From an uncultured Planctomycetota bacterium (GTDB taxonomy: Bacteria; Planctomycetota; SZUA-567; JAFGNG01), in the NCBI GenBank assembly GCA_947311175.1, contig CAMZKK010000202.1:1-10417 (forward strand): a stretch of DNA of 10,417 nucleotides. Direction: 5' to 3'. Made by a program: the position numbers and the translations under genes. Positions 1 through 6,302 of this stretch are shown here, piece after piece. The notes beneath the pieces are model-generated. The model saw only the letters and a list, made by a program, of their open reading frames with translations. It had not been told where the DNA came from and made no database searches. The stretch's first letter is position 1. Each line of letters begins with the position of its first letter.

Positions 1-544
1 AGACTATGAGGACAGAGGGTCATGTATTCTTTTTGGTGATGGTGCAGGAGCGGTAGTTGTTGGAAAAAGTGATGATAAAAAATCATCAATTATTGATTCT
101 CTGATTACAGCTGACGGTACTAACTGGGAACCTCTACAATTACCTGCCGGAGGGAGTAGGCATCCTGCAAGCAATGAAACAGTTGCAAACAGAATGCACT
201 ATATGAAGATTGCCGGAAGAGCTGTTTATAAGCTGGCGGTGAAAAGTATTGTTGATATAGTGAAAGAAATTTTAACACGAAATAATCTTTCCGCAGAAGA
301 CATTGCTCTTTTTATTCCTCATCAAATGAATGAAAGAATAATGGAGGGTGCTGCCGGTAGGCTTGATATAGAAATGGATTGCGTGTATCGTAATATTGCA
401 AAGTATGGCAATACTTCGGCGGCGAGTATTCCAATTGCTTTAGATGAGGCAAGTAAAGATGGAAGTATTAAAAAAGGGGATAGGGTTATTCTTGTCTCTT
501 TTGGTGGTGGTTTAACATGGGCTGCTACATTAATTGAATGGTAA
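1..544 (+). CDS. fabH: 3-oxoacyl-ACP synthase III (KAS III), C-terminal part, cut by window edge
   Basis: FabH condenses acetyl-CoA with malonyl-ACP to start each fatty acid chain in the cytoplasm. The reading frame is open from base 2, so this is the 3' part of a longer gene, about 180 codons out of the usual 310-330. Visible landmarks are the GDGAGAVVV strand near the start, the active-site His in FIPHQMN (codon 320-322), the active-site Asn in YGNTSAAS (codon 410-412) and the C-terminal GGGLTWAATLIEW typical of FabH. The active-site Cys lies upstream, outside the window. The internal ATG at 194 is not a real start, because conserved FabH sequence continues before it. The stop lies just ahead of fabG. 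Very likely FabH; a related KAS III-like enzyme is the only real alternative. Confidence 0.94.
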   Translation, partial: DYEDRGSCILFGDGAGAVVVGKSDDKKSSIIDSLITADGTNWEPLQLPAGGSRHPASNETVANRMHYMKIAGRAVYKLAVKSIVDIVKEILTRNNLSAEDIALFIPHQMNERIMEGAAGRLDIEMDCVYRNIAKYGNTSAASIPIALDEASKDGSIKKGDRVILVSFGGGLTWAATLIEW

Positions 545-549
545 ATTAT

Positions 550-553
550 AGGA
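550..553 (+). promoter_or_regulatory. Ribosome binding site that decides the fabG start
   Basis: AGGA lies eight bases before the ATG at 562. The earlier in-frame ATG at 538, which overlaps the fabH stop, has no purine-rich site at a suitable distance. The site therefore favours initiation at 562. Confidence 0.55.
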
Positions 554-561
554 AAAAAGAA

Positions 562-1302
562 ATGTTTAAAAATAAGACTGCAATTATAACTGGTGGTGCT
601 AGAGGAATAGGTGAGGCTATCGCAAGGAAGTTGGCTGCGGCTGGTGCAAATATAGTTATTTGGGATGTAATGGAAGATGTTGCGGTAGAGACTGCTACTA
701 AGCTTGGAGATGAGTTTGGAGTAAAAACTCGTGGTCTTGGCGTTAATGTTACGTCGTCTGAAGCTGTAGATGAAGCAACGAAAGCAATTCTTAAGGAATT
801 TGGAAATATTGATTTGTTGGTTAATGATGCAGGAATTACCAGAGACAATATTATTCTTAGAATGAAGGAAGAAGATTGGGATTTAGTCCTTAATATTAAT
901 CTTAAAGGTGCATTCTTGTGTACAAAGGCAATTGGTAGATATATGCTAAAGGCAAGATATGGAAGGATTGTTAATATTGCTTCTGTTATTGGTTTGATGG
1001 GTAATGCCGGGCAAGCAAATTATGGTGCATCGAAGGCTGGGCTTATTGGTCTTACCAAGACCTCTGCAAAAGAATTCGCATCACGAGGAGTTACCGTTAA
1101 TGCGGTTGCTCCAGGGTATATCAGAACCGCAATGACTGATGCACTTAAGGATGAAGTAAAAGAAGAAATGTTAAAACTTGTTCCACTTAGAAAGCTTGGA
1201 GAACCTGAAGATGTGGCATCTTGTGTGGGATTTTTACTTTCTGATTCAGCAAAATATGTCACCGGACAGGTACTTACTGTTGACGGTGGAATGGTAATGT
1301 AG
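562..1302 (+). CDS. fabG: 3-oxoacyl-ACP reductase (short-chain dehydrogenase)
   Basis: FabG reduces 3-oxoacyl-ACP to 3-hydroxyacyl-ACP with NADPH in the fatty acid elongation cycle. From the start at 562 it is 246 residues, the usual FabG length. The Rossmann cofactor motif TGGARGIG is at residues 10-17. The catalytic tetrad is Asn113 (NINLKG), Ser141 (IASVIG), Tyr154 and Lys158 (YGASK). The usual NNAG motif reads NDAG at 88-91, a conservative change. The C-terminal VTGQVLTVDGGM is typical of FabG. An earlier in-frame ATG at 538 would add eight residues and overlap fabH; I prefer 562 because it has a ribosome site and aligns with the family. Its place between fabH and acpP supports FabG over another short-chain dehydrogenase. 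Confidence 0.95.
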   Translation: MFKNKTAIITGGARGIGEAIARKLAAAGANIVIWDVMEDVAVETATKLGDEFGVKTRGLGVNVTSSEAVDEATKAILKEFGNIDLLVNDAGITRDNIILRMKEEDWDLVLNINLKGAFLCTKAIGRYMLKARYGRIVNIASVIGLMGNAGQANYGASKAGLIGLTKTSAKEFASRGVTVNAVAPGYIRTAMTDALKDEVKEEMLKLVPLRKLGEPEDVASCVGFLLSDSAKYVTGQVLTVDGGMVM

Positions 1303-1312
1303 TATTGTTAAG

Positions 1313-1335
1313 CATCGCTTAGGCGATGATTTTTT
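1313..1335 (+). terminator. Short Rho-independent terminator-like hairpin after fabG
   Basis: A six-base-pair stem (CATCGC with GCGATG) closes a four-base loop (TTAG), and a run of six T follows after one A. It begins ten bases after the fabG stop. The stem is short, so termination would probably be partial, leaving some fabH-fabG transcription to continue into acpP. Confidence 0.5.
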
Positions 1336-1358
1336 GTAAAATGTGTGTATTTTAGAAT
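1330..1358 (+). promoter_or_regulatory. Weak candidate promoter for acpP
   Basis: TAGAAT at 1353-1358 matches five of six bases of the sigma70 -10 consensus and would place the transcript start just upstream of the acpP ribosome site. The only -35 candidate at 17-base spacing is the terminator T run at 1330-1335, which is a poor match. The call rests on the -10 element and on the hairpin just upstream. Confidence 0.2.
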
Positions 1359-1383
1359 AGTTTAGTTATAGAAAGGAATAATT

Positions 1384-1626
1384 ATGGCATCACGAGATGA
1401 AATTAAGGAAAAGGTAATTGATATTGTAGTTGAGCAACTTCAGGTATCTAGAGATCAAGTTAAAGATGAGACATCATTTATTGATGATCTTGGTGCAGAC
1501 TCACTTGATACTGCAGAATTGGTAATGGAATTTGAAGATGAGTTTGATATTAATATTCCAGAAGACGAAGACGGAATCAAGACTGTTGGTGCTGCAATTG
1601 ATTTTATTGCCAAGCAAGGTGAATAG
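1384..1626 (+). CDS. acpP: Acyl carrier protein
   Basis: AcpP is the small acidic protein that carries growing acyl chains on a 4'-phosphopantetheine arm between the fatty acid synthesis enzymes. The 80-residue product has the invariant LGADSLDTAELVMEFEDEF block, with Ser40 of DSL as the attachment site. Helix II after it is rich in Glu and Asp, as expected for docking to basic patches on FabG, FabF and FabH. The ATG is preceded by AAAGGA at 1372-1377 with six-base spacing. Length and sequence are typical, apart from a few extra N-terminal residues relative to the E. coli protein. Hairpins on both sides suggest that its transcript level may be set separately from its neighbours, as is common for this abundant protein. 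Confidence 0.97.
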   Translation: MASRDEIKEKVIDIVVEQLQVSRDQVKDETSFIDDLGADSLDTAELVMEFEDEFDINIPEDEDGIKTVGAAIDFIAKQGE

Positions 1627-1639
1627 TTTATAGATAATT

Positions 1640-1668
1640 TTGAGGATGAGGCGTGGCTGATTTATAGT
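1640..1668 (+). promoter_or_regulatory. Candidate sigma70 promoter for fabF
   Basis: TTGAGG at 1640-1645 (four of six bases of the -35 consensus) and TATAGT at 1663-1668 (five of six of the -10 consensus) are separated by exactly 17 bases. The transcript would start near 1675, about 40 bases before the fabF ATG, leaving room for the ribosome site at 1701-1706. The -10 box sits in the loop and right arm of the hairpin at 1648-1676. Confidence 0.35.
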
Positions 1669-1676
1669 CACGTCTC
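1648..1676 (+). terminator. Strong intergenic hairpin between acpP and fabF, possible attenuator
   Basis: Eleven consecutive base pairs, two of them G-U, form between 1648-1658 (GAGGCGTGGCT) and 1666-1676 (AGTCACGTCTC) around the seven-base loop GATTTAT. The following TGTTCTCT is only moderately T-rich, so this may be a leaky terminator or a 3' stabilising structure for the acpP message. It overlaps a promoter-like sequence, so its RNA role is uncertain. Confidence 0.4.
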
Positions 1677-1713
1677 TGTTCTCTAAAACAGAAAATATTA
1701 GTGGAGAATTTTA

Positions 1714-2970
1714 ATGTGTAATACAACAGGTCGTCGTCGAGTAGTAGTAACCGGCATTGGAATGCTGGCTTCACTTGGCAATAACAAAGAAGATGTCTGG
1801 CAAGGATTAATGGCTGGAAAGAGTGGAATTGCTAAGATTGAAGGAATGGACACAACTGATTTTTCAGTCCATATCGGCGGTGAAGTTAAAGGCTATAATG
1901 CGTCCGACTACATGGACAAGCGCGATGTAAGAAAATACGACCGCTTTGTTCAGTTCGCCATGGGTGCATCTGCTCAGGCGTTAGAAGATTCAGCTCTTGA
2001 TTTGAGTAGTATTGATCTAGACCGTGCAGGTTGTATTATTGGTAGTGGTGTTGGTGGTATTCTTTCAATGGAAGAACTAATGATAAAGTATGCCAAGAAA
2101 GGTGCGTCACGAATATCTCCACTTACAATCCCGAAGATTATGGTTAATTGTGCATCAGGAATGGTCGCAATTAAGTATGGACTAAAGGGGGTTAATTATG
2201 GTCCGGTTACAGCTTGTGCTTCAGGCTCACACGCTATAGGTCTTTCTATGCGTCATATCCAATGGGGGGAAGCAGATGTTGTACTTGCAGGTGGTGCTGA
2301 GGCTGGGATTTCATTATTAGGCTTGGGTGGTTTTTCAAATATGACTGCTCTATCAACTAGAAATGATGATCCGGAAAGAGCCAGTCGTCCATTCGATAAA
2401 GAGAGAGACGGTTTTGTTATCGCTGAGGGAGCAGGGCTGGTTGTCTTAGAAGAACTTGAACATGCAAAAGCAAGAGGGGCAAAAATTTATGGAGAAATCC
2501 TTGGTTATGGATTTACAGATGATGCACATCATATTACTTCACCGGCAGATGGTGGAGAGGGTGCAGCAAGAGCGATTAGTATTGCAATTAAAGATTCGGG
2601 GCTAAATCCTGAAGATATTGATTATATTAATGCTCATGGAACTTCTACTCCGTTTAATGATAAAAATGAATCCTCTGCAATTAAGCAAGCTCTTGGGGAA
2701 CATGCTTATAAAATAAAGGTCAGCTCTACAAAGAGTATGACCGGTCATATGCTAGGAGCAGCAGGTGGCATGGAGTTTGGACTTTGTGCAATGATGCTTG
2801 AGCGGCAAAAAATTCATGGTACTCTTAATTATGAGAATAAAGACCCTGAATGTGATCTTGACTATGCAGGTGATGGTGCGGTCGAGATGCCTCTCAGAAA
2901 TGTGCTGTCAAACAGTCTTGGTTTTGGCGGACACAATGCGTGCCTGTGCTTAGGACAATATAAAGAATAA
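1714..2970 (+). CDS. fabF: 3-oxoacyl-ACP synthase II (KAS II)
   Basis: FabF condenses malonyl-ACP with acyl-ACP to extend fatty acid chains by two carbons. The 418-residue product has the thiolase-fold KAS I/II architecture and the usual length. The active site is complete: Cys168 in TACASG, His308 in INAHGTST, Lys340 in SSTKSMTGH and His345 in the same motif. The N-terminal RRVVVTGIGMLASLG and C-terminal SNSLGFGGHNA blocks are conserved; the last has His where many homologues have Thr, a known variant. Phe-rich gate residues were not analysed, so FabB cannot be strictly excluded, but FabF is the normal partner after acpP. The ATG follows GTGGAG at 1701-1706 with seven-base spacing. A promoter-like sequence and a hairpin lie in the upstream gap. 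Confidence 0.95.
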   Translation: MCNTTGRRRVVVTGIGMLASLGNNKEDVWQGLMAGKSGIAKIEGMDTTDFSVHIGGEVKGYNASDYMDKRDVRKYDRFVQFAMGASAQALEDSALDLSSIDLDRAGCIIGSGVGGILSMEELMIKYAKKGASRISPLTIPKIMVNCASGMVAIKYGLKGVNYGPVTACASGSHAIGLSMRHIQWGEADVVLAGGAEAGISLLGLGGFSNMTALSTRNDDPERASRPFDKERDGFVIAEGAGLVVLEELEHAKARGAKIYGEILGYGFTDDAHHITSPADGGEGAARAISIAIKDSGLNPEDIDYINAHGTSTPFNDKNESSAIKQALGEHAYKIKVSSTKSMTGHMLGAAGGMEFGLCAMMLERQKIHGTLNYENKDPECDLDYAGDGAVEMPLRNVLSNSLGFGGHNACLCLGQYKE

Positions 2971-3017
2971 TCAATTTAATGTAATAATTTAAAATAACAT
3001 ATGGTGAGGAGAGTAAA

Positions 3018-4187
3018 ATGGAATTAGATTTTGGCTTTAATGAAGAACAATTAATGATTCGCGACTTAGCGAGACAGATTGCCAAAGAAAAAGTAGTGCC
3101 GGCTCGGGCAAAGTATGATGAAGAACAAAAATTCCCATGGGATGTAATTAACCAAATTGCTGCTAGTGATCTCTTTGGGGTTTTCATAGATACAGAATAT
3201 GGTGGATGTGCTGAAGGAAATGGTATTACAAATATGTGTATCGTTACCGAAGAGTTATCAAAAGCTTGCGGGGGGATTGCTCTCGCATTTGCTGGCACCG
3301 GACTTGGTACTTTGCCAATCATTCTTAGTGCAAGCGAAGAACAAAAACAAAAATATTTGCCGGATATTGCAAGTGGTAAGAGGCTTGCCGCATTTGGTTT
3401 GACTGAACCTAATGCCGGCAGTGATGCAGCTGCAATTCGCACAACTGCGGTAAAAGATGGCGATGATTATATTATCAACGGAACCAAGCAGTGGATTACT
3501 AATGGTGGTGACGCTGAAATCTATACTGTTTTTGCCGTAACAGATAAGACCAAAGGAGCTCGTGGAGCGAGTTGTTTTGTAGTAGAACTTGGAACACCGG
3601 GATTTTCAATTGGTAAAAAAGAAGATAAATTTGGGATTCGTGCATCGTCAACTACTGAATTGATTTTTGAAGATTGTCGAGTTCCTGCAACAGATATGAT
3701 TGGTAAGCCAGGAACTGGTTTTATGACTGCAATGAAAACCTTTGATGCAAGTCGTCCGGGGGTTGGTTCACAGGCACTCGGAATTGCTGCCGGTGCTCTT
3801 GAGTTAGCGGTTGATTATAGCCGTGAGAGAATTCAGTTTGGCAAGCCTGTATCATCAAATCAAGGTTTACAGTGGATGATGGCTGATATGGCAATGCAGG
3901 TAGAAGCAGCTCGTGCGCTTATTTATGCGACTGCGAGAACTATTGACAATCCAAAGGGACGAGCAACTAAGTTCTCTGCAATGTCTAAATGTTTTGCGAG
4001 TGATATGTCTGTTCAAGTCTGTCTTGATGCAATTCAGATTTTTGGTGGTTATGGATATATGAAAGAATACCCAATTGAAAAATATTTGCGTGATGCAAAG
4101 ATTACTCAGATTTATGAAGGAACAAACCAAATTCAACGCGATGAGATTGCAAGTGCCTTGATTAAGGAATCTGCACAGCGTAAATAA
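3018..4187 (+). CDS. Acyl-CoA dehydrogenase, short-chain/butyryl-CoA dehydrogenase type
   Basis: This flavoenzyme family interconverts acyl-CoA and trans-2-enoyl-CoA, passing electrons through FAD to an electron transfer flavoprotein. The 389-residue protein has the usual N-terminal helical, middle beta and C-terminal helical domains. The first family signature, GLTEPNAGSD, is at 127-136. The second, starting QIFGGYGYMKEYPIEKYLRD, is at about 340-361. The presumed catalytic base is Glu367 in YEGTNQIQR, the position used in short-chain and butyryl-CoA dehydrogenases rather than the isovaleryl or long-chain position. AGGAG at 3007-3011 precedes the ATG. etfB and etfA follow directly, so Etf is its likely partner. 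No thiolase, crotonase or 3-hydroxybutyryl-CoA dehydrogenase gene is in the window. Whether it acts in beta-oxidation, butyrate-type reduction or on fatty acid synthesis intermediates cannot be told from sequence. Confidence 0.92.
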   Translation: MELDFGFNEEQLMIRDLARQIAKEKVVPARAKYDEEQKFPWDVINQIAASDLFGVFIDTEYGGCAEGNGITNMCIVTEELSKACGGIALAFAGTGLGTLPIILSASEEQKQKYLPDIASGKRLAAFGLTEPNAGSDAAAIRTTAVKDGDDYIINGTKQWITNGGDAEIYTVFAVTDKTKGARGASCFVVELGTPGFSIGKKEDKFGIRASSTTELIFEDCRVPATDMIGKPGTGFMTAMKTFDASRPGVGSQALGIAAGALELAVDYSRERIQFGKPVSSNQGLQWMMADMAMQVEAARALIYATARTIDNPKGRATKFSAMSKCFASDMSVQVCLDAIQIFGGYGYMKEYPIEKYLRDAKITQIYEGTNQIQRDEIASALIKESAQRK

Positions 4188-4194
4188 TAATAAG

Positions 4195-4215
4195 TATGGA
4201 ATTTAATGTTCCATA
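4195..4215 (+). other. Intergenic hairpin between acyl-CoA dehydrogenase gene and etfB
   Basis: Seven perfect base pairs form between TATGGAA (4195-4201) and TTCCATA (4209-4215) around a seven-base loop. No T run follows, so it is not a terminator. It could be an mRNA processing or stability element, or chance in AT-rich DNA. Confidence 0.3.
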
Positions 4216-4245
4216 GCGAGTATTGAACTGTAAATAATAATTTAG

Positions 4246-4250
4246 AGGAG
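4246..4250 (+). promoter_or_regulatory. Ribosome binding site supporting a TTG start for etfB
   Basis: AGGAG, within AGAGGAGAG, lies seven bases before the TTG at 4258. No in-frame ATG or GTG lies between an upstream in-frame stop and the conserved N-terminus, so this site fixes TTG as the start. Confidence 0.7.
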
Positions 4251-4257
4251 AGTAGAA

Positions 4258-5052
4258 TTGGCTCTTAATATTGTAGTTTGTATGAAACAAGTTCCCGATA
4301 CCACAGAGGTAAGGATAAATCCTGAGACCAACACTTTGATTCGTGACGGTGTTGATTCGATTATTAATCCATTTGACACTTATGCCATTGAAGAGGCGGT
4401 GAGACTTTGTGAACGGGTAGAAGGAAGTAAAACGACTATCTTATCGATGGGACCTCCACAGGTTGAGTCATCGTTGAAAGATGCTCTAAGTGTTGGCGCG
4501 GATGAAGTTGTCTTGTTAAGTGATCGTGAATTTGCCGGAGCAGATACTTGGGCTACAAGTTATACCCTTGCGGCTGCGATGAAAAAATTAAAACCTGATT
4601 TAATCATTACCGGAAAACAGGCAATTGATGGCGATACCGCACAGGTTGGTCCGGGGATTGCCGTTCATCTTGATATGCCACAGGTATGTTATGTCTCTAA
4701 GATTAGAGAGATTAATGATGAGGTTGCAATCGTTGAAAGGCTATTAGAGGATGGACATGAGGTTGTTGAAGTCAAGTTGCCAGCAGTGTTGACGGTGGTT
4801 AAAGAAATTAATGAACCCCGCCTTCCGTCATTAAAAGGCAAGATGAAGGCTAAGAAAACTGCTGTTACTGTTTGGACAAATGATGACCTTGATACCGATC
4901 CGGAGTGCTTAGGGTTGACTGGTTCTCCGACGCAAGTAAGTAAAATATTTTCTCCTCCAAAGCGTGGCGGCGGAGAAATGATTGACGGTGAAAACGCTCA
5001 AGAGAAAGCAGAGACTGTGGTTGCTAAGTTAAAAGAGCTTCAGGTTATTTAA
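4258..5052 (+). CDS. etfB: Electron transfer flavoprotein beta subunit
   Basis: EtfB pairs with EtfA to form the heterodimer that moves electrons to or from acyl-CoA dehydrogenases. The 264-residue protein starts with the family sequence LNIVVCMKQVPDT. It carries the nucleotide-binding loop GKQAIDGDTAQVGP at 119-132 and the EtfB signature around VKEINEPRLPSLKGKMKAKK at 181-200. The nucleotide is AMP in classical Etf and a second FAD in bifurcating Etf; the loop resembles that of bifurcating proteins, but I cannot prove FAD binding by reading. The start codon is TTG with a strong ribosome site. It lies 70 bases after the dehydrogenase and 15 bases before etfA, as in known bcd-etfB-etfA operons. 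Confidence 0.95.
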   Translation: MALNIVVCMKQVPDTTEVRINPETNTLIRDGVDSIINPFDTYAIEEAVRLCERVEGSKTTILSMGPPQVESSLKDALSVGADEVVLLSDREFAGADTWATSYTLAAAMKKLKPDLIITGKQAIDGDTAQVGPGIAVHLDMPQVCYVSKIREINDEVAIVERLLEDGHEVVEVKLPAVLTVVKEINEPRLPSLKGKMKAKKTAVTVWTNDDLDTDPECLGLTGSPTQVSKIFSPPKRGGGEMIDGENAQEKAETVVAKLKELQVI

Positions 5053-5067
5053 TTAAGAGAGATTGAA

Positions 5068-6258
5068 ATGTCAGAAAATAAATTGATAATAAGTGCAGAT
5101 AAGTGTGTTGGCTGTACTAAGTGTGTCAAGCAGTGTCCGTTTGCTGCTTTGGAAATGGATGGTAAGCTTGCAGTCGTCAATGATAGTTGTACCTTTTGCG
5201 GATCATGTGTAGATGTTTGTCCGACAAAGGCAATAATCCTTAATCGTGCAGAGCAAAAGGGGGTTGACCTCAGTGCTTATGCTGGAGTATGGGTCTTTGG
5301 TGAACAAAAAAATGGAAAGATTCAAAGTGTTGTTTTAGAACTCATAAATGAGGGAAGAAAGCTTGCTGATTCTCTTGACGAAAAATTAAGCGTGGTGGTT
5401 CTTGGCAATGACATGGATGCAGCTTGTCAGGAATTGCTTGAGTATTCAGTAGATTATGTTTTACAGATTGATGCTCCAGAGTTGGCTGATTATGCGGCTG
5501 AGCCGTATGCAAAGGTATTGTCTGATATTGTGAGTAAACGAAAACCATCAATTATCCTTGCCGGTGCTACTTCTATTGGTCGAAGTTTTCTTGCACGAGT
5601 TGCGGTTGAGGTTAAGGCTGGACTAACGGCTGATTGTACTGGACTTGAGATTTGCGAAAAAATGTTACATCAAACTCGTCCTGCTTTTGGTGGGAATATT
5701 ATGGCAACAATTCTCACTCCAAACCATCGCCCACAAATGGCTACAGTTCGTCATAAGGTATTCAAAGAAGCCACCAAGAATGGCGGATGCGGTGGCAAGA
5801 TTGAAAAGATAGCGGTTGATGATAACAAATTATTAACCAGTAGAACTAAACGAATTGAATTTATTACTGATAACGAGACCACAATAAATATTGCAGAGGC
5901 AGACATTATTGTTTCTGGTGGTAGAGGAATGGGTAAACCAGAAAATTTTGCTTTGCTTGAAGAACTTGCTAATGCGCTTGGTGGTGCGGTTGGTGCTTCA
6001 AGGGCAGCGGTTGATAGTGGTTGGATTCCATATAGCCATCAGGTTGGTCAAACCGGAAAGACGGTTGGACCAAAACTTTATATCGCTTGTGGCATTAGTG
6101 GTGCGATTCAACATATGGTTGGAATGAATTCATCAGACACAATTATTGCAATCAACAAAGATCCGGATGCACCAATCTTTGAGATTGCTTCATTTGGAAT
6201 TGTTGGTGATGTGTTTGAGGTTGTTCCAGAGCTTATAAAAGCTATAAAAAATAAATAG
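5068..6258 (+). CDS. etfA: Electron transfer flavoprotein alpha subunit with N-terminal 2x[4Fe-4S] ferredoxin domain
   Basis: EtfA holds the mobile FAD that carries electrons to the acyl-CoA dehydrogenase. This 396-residue form is longer than the usual 310-340. Its first 60 residues are a ferredoxin domain with two complete CxxCxxCxxxC motifs, at Cys13-16-19-23 (the last followed by Pro) and Cys41-44-47-51 (likewise). The EtfA N-terminal domain follows from about residue 70. The C-terminal FAD domain has GGRGMG at 284-289, SR at 311-312, HQVGQTGKTV at 324-333 and the EtfA signature LYIACGISGAIQHMVGM at 337-353. Ferredoxin-fused EtfA is known from the caffeyl-CoA reductase and lactate dehydrogenase Etf complexes of Acetobacterium woodii, which are electron bifurcating or confurcating. 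Here the partner is probably the acyl-CoA dehydrogenase two genes upstream. The ribosome site AGAGAG at 5056-5061 is modest. Confidence 0.95.
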   Translation: MSENKLIISADKCVGCTKCVKQCPFAALEMDGKLAVVNDSCTFCGSCVDVCPTKAIILNRAEQKGVDLSAYAGVWVFGEQKNGKIQSVVLELINEGRKLADSLDEKLSVVVLGNDMDAACQELLEYSVDYVLQIDAPELADYAAEPYAKVLSDIVSKRKPSIILAGATSIGRSFLARVAVEVKAGLTADCTGLEICEKMLHQTRPAFGGNIMATILTPNHRPQMATVRHKVFKEATKNGGCGGKIEKIAVDDNKLLTSRTKRIEFITDNETTINIAEADIIVSGGRGMGKPENFALLEELANALGGAVGASRAAVDSGWIPYSHQVGQTGKTVGPKLYIACGISGAIQHMVGMNSSDTIIAINKDPDAPIFEIASFGIVGDVFEVVPELIKAIKNK

Positions 6259-6302
6259 ATTTCATTATTTTAAATTTAAAAATTCTAAAAGGAAATTAAA
6301 AG

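Noticed and set aside
546..848. Open frame on the minus strand, 100 codons, within fabG
   Set aside because: It lies fully opposite a strongly supported fabG and its translation resembles no family; it is a shadow. The same holds for the minus-strand frames at 1020-1262, 2894-3442, 3867-4136, 5342-5551, 6312-6632, 6663-6910, 7895-8149, 8270-8452, 9617-9838 and 9813-10028.
2971..3017. Gap between fabF and the acyl-CoA dehydrogenase gene checked for a promoter or terminator
   Set aside because: There is a TAAAAT at 2990-2995 but no -35 match at a proper spacing, and no hairpin; only the ribosome site AGGAG is convincing.
3199..3402. Plus-strand open frames inside the acyl-CoA dehydrogenase gene (3199-3402) and inside etfA (5891-6127)
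   Set aside because: They are out-of-frame shadows of well-conserved coding sequence, with no ribosome site or recognisable protein.
6221..6248. Possible promoter for purA (TTGTTC, 16-base spacer, TATAAA)
   Set aside because: The -35 matches only three of six bases and lies inside etfA coding sequence, where such AT-rich matches are common.
6268..6281. Perfect 14-base palindrome TTTTAAATTTAAAA in the etfA-purA gap
   Set aside because: It is made only of A and T in a very AT-rich gap, so it is likely by chance; there is no second copy and no flanking operator features.
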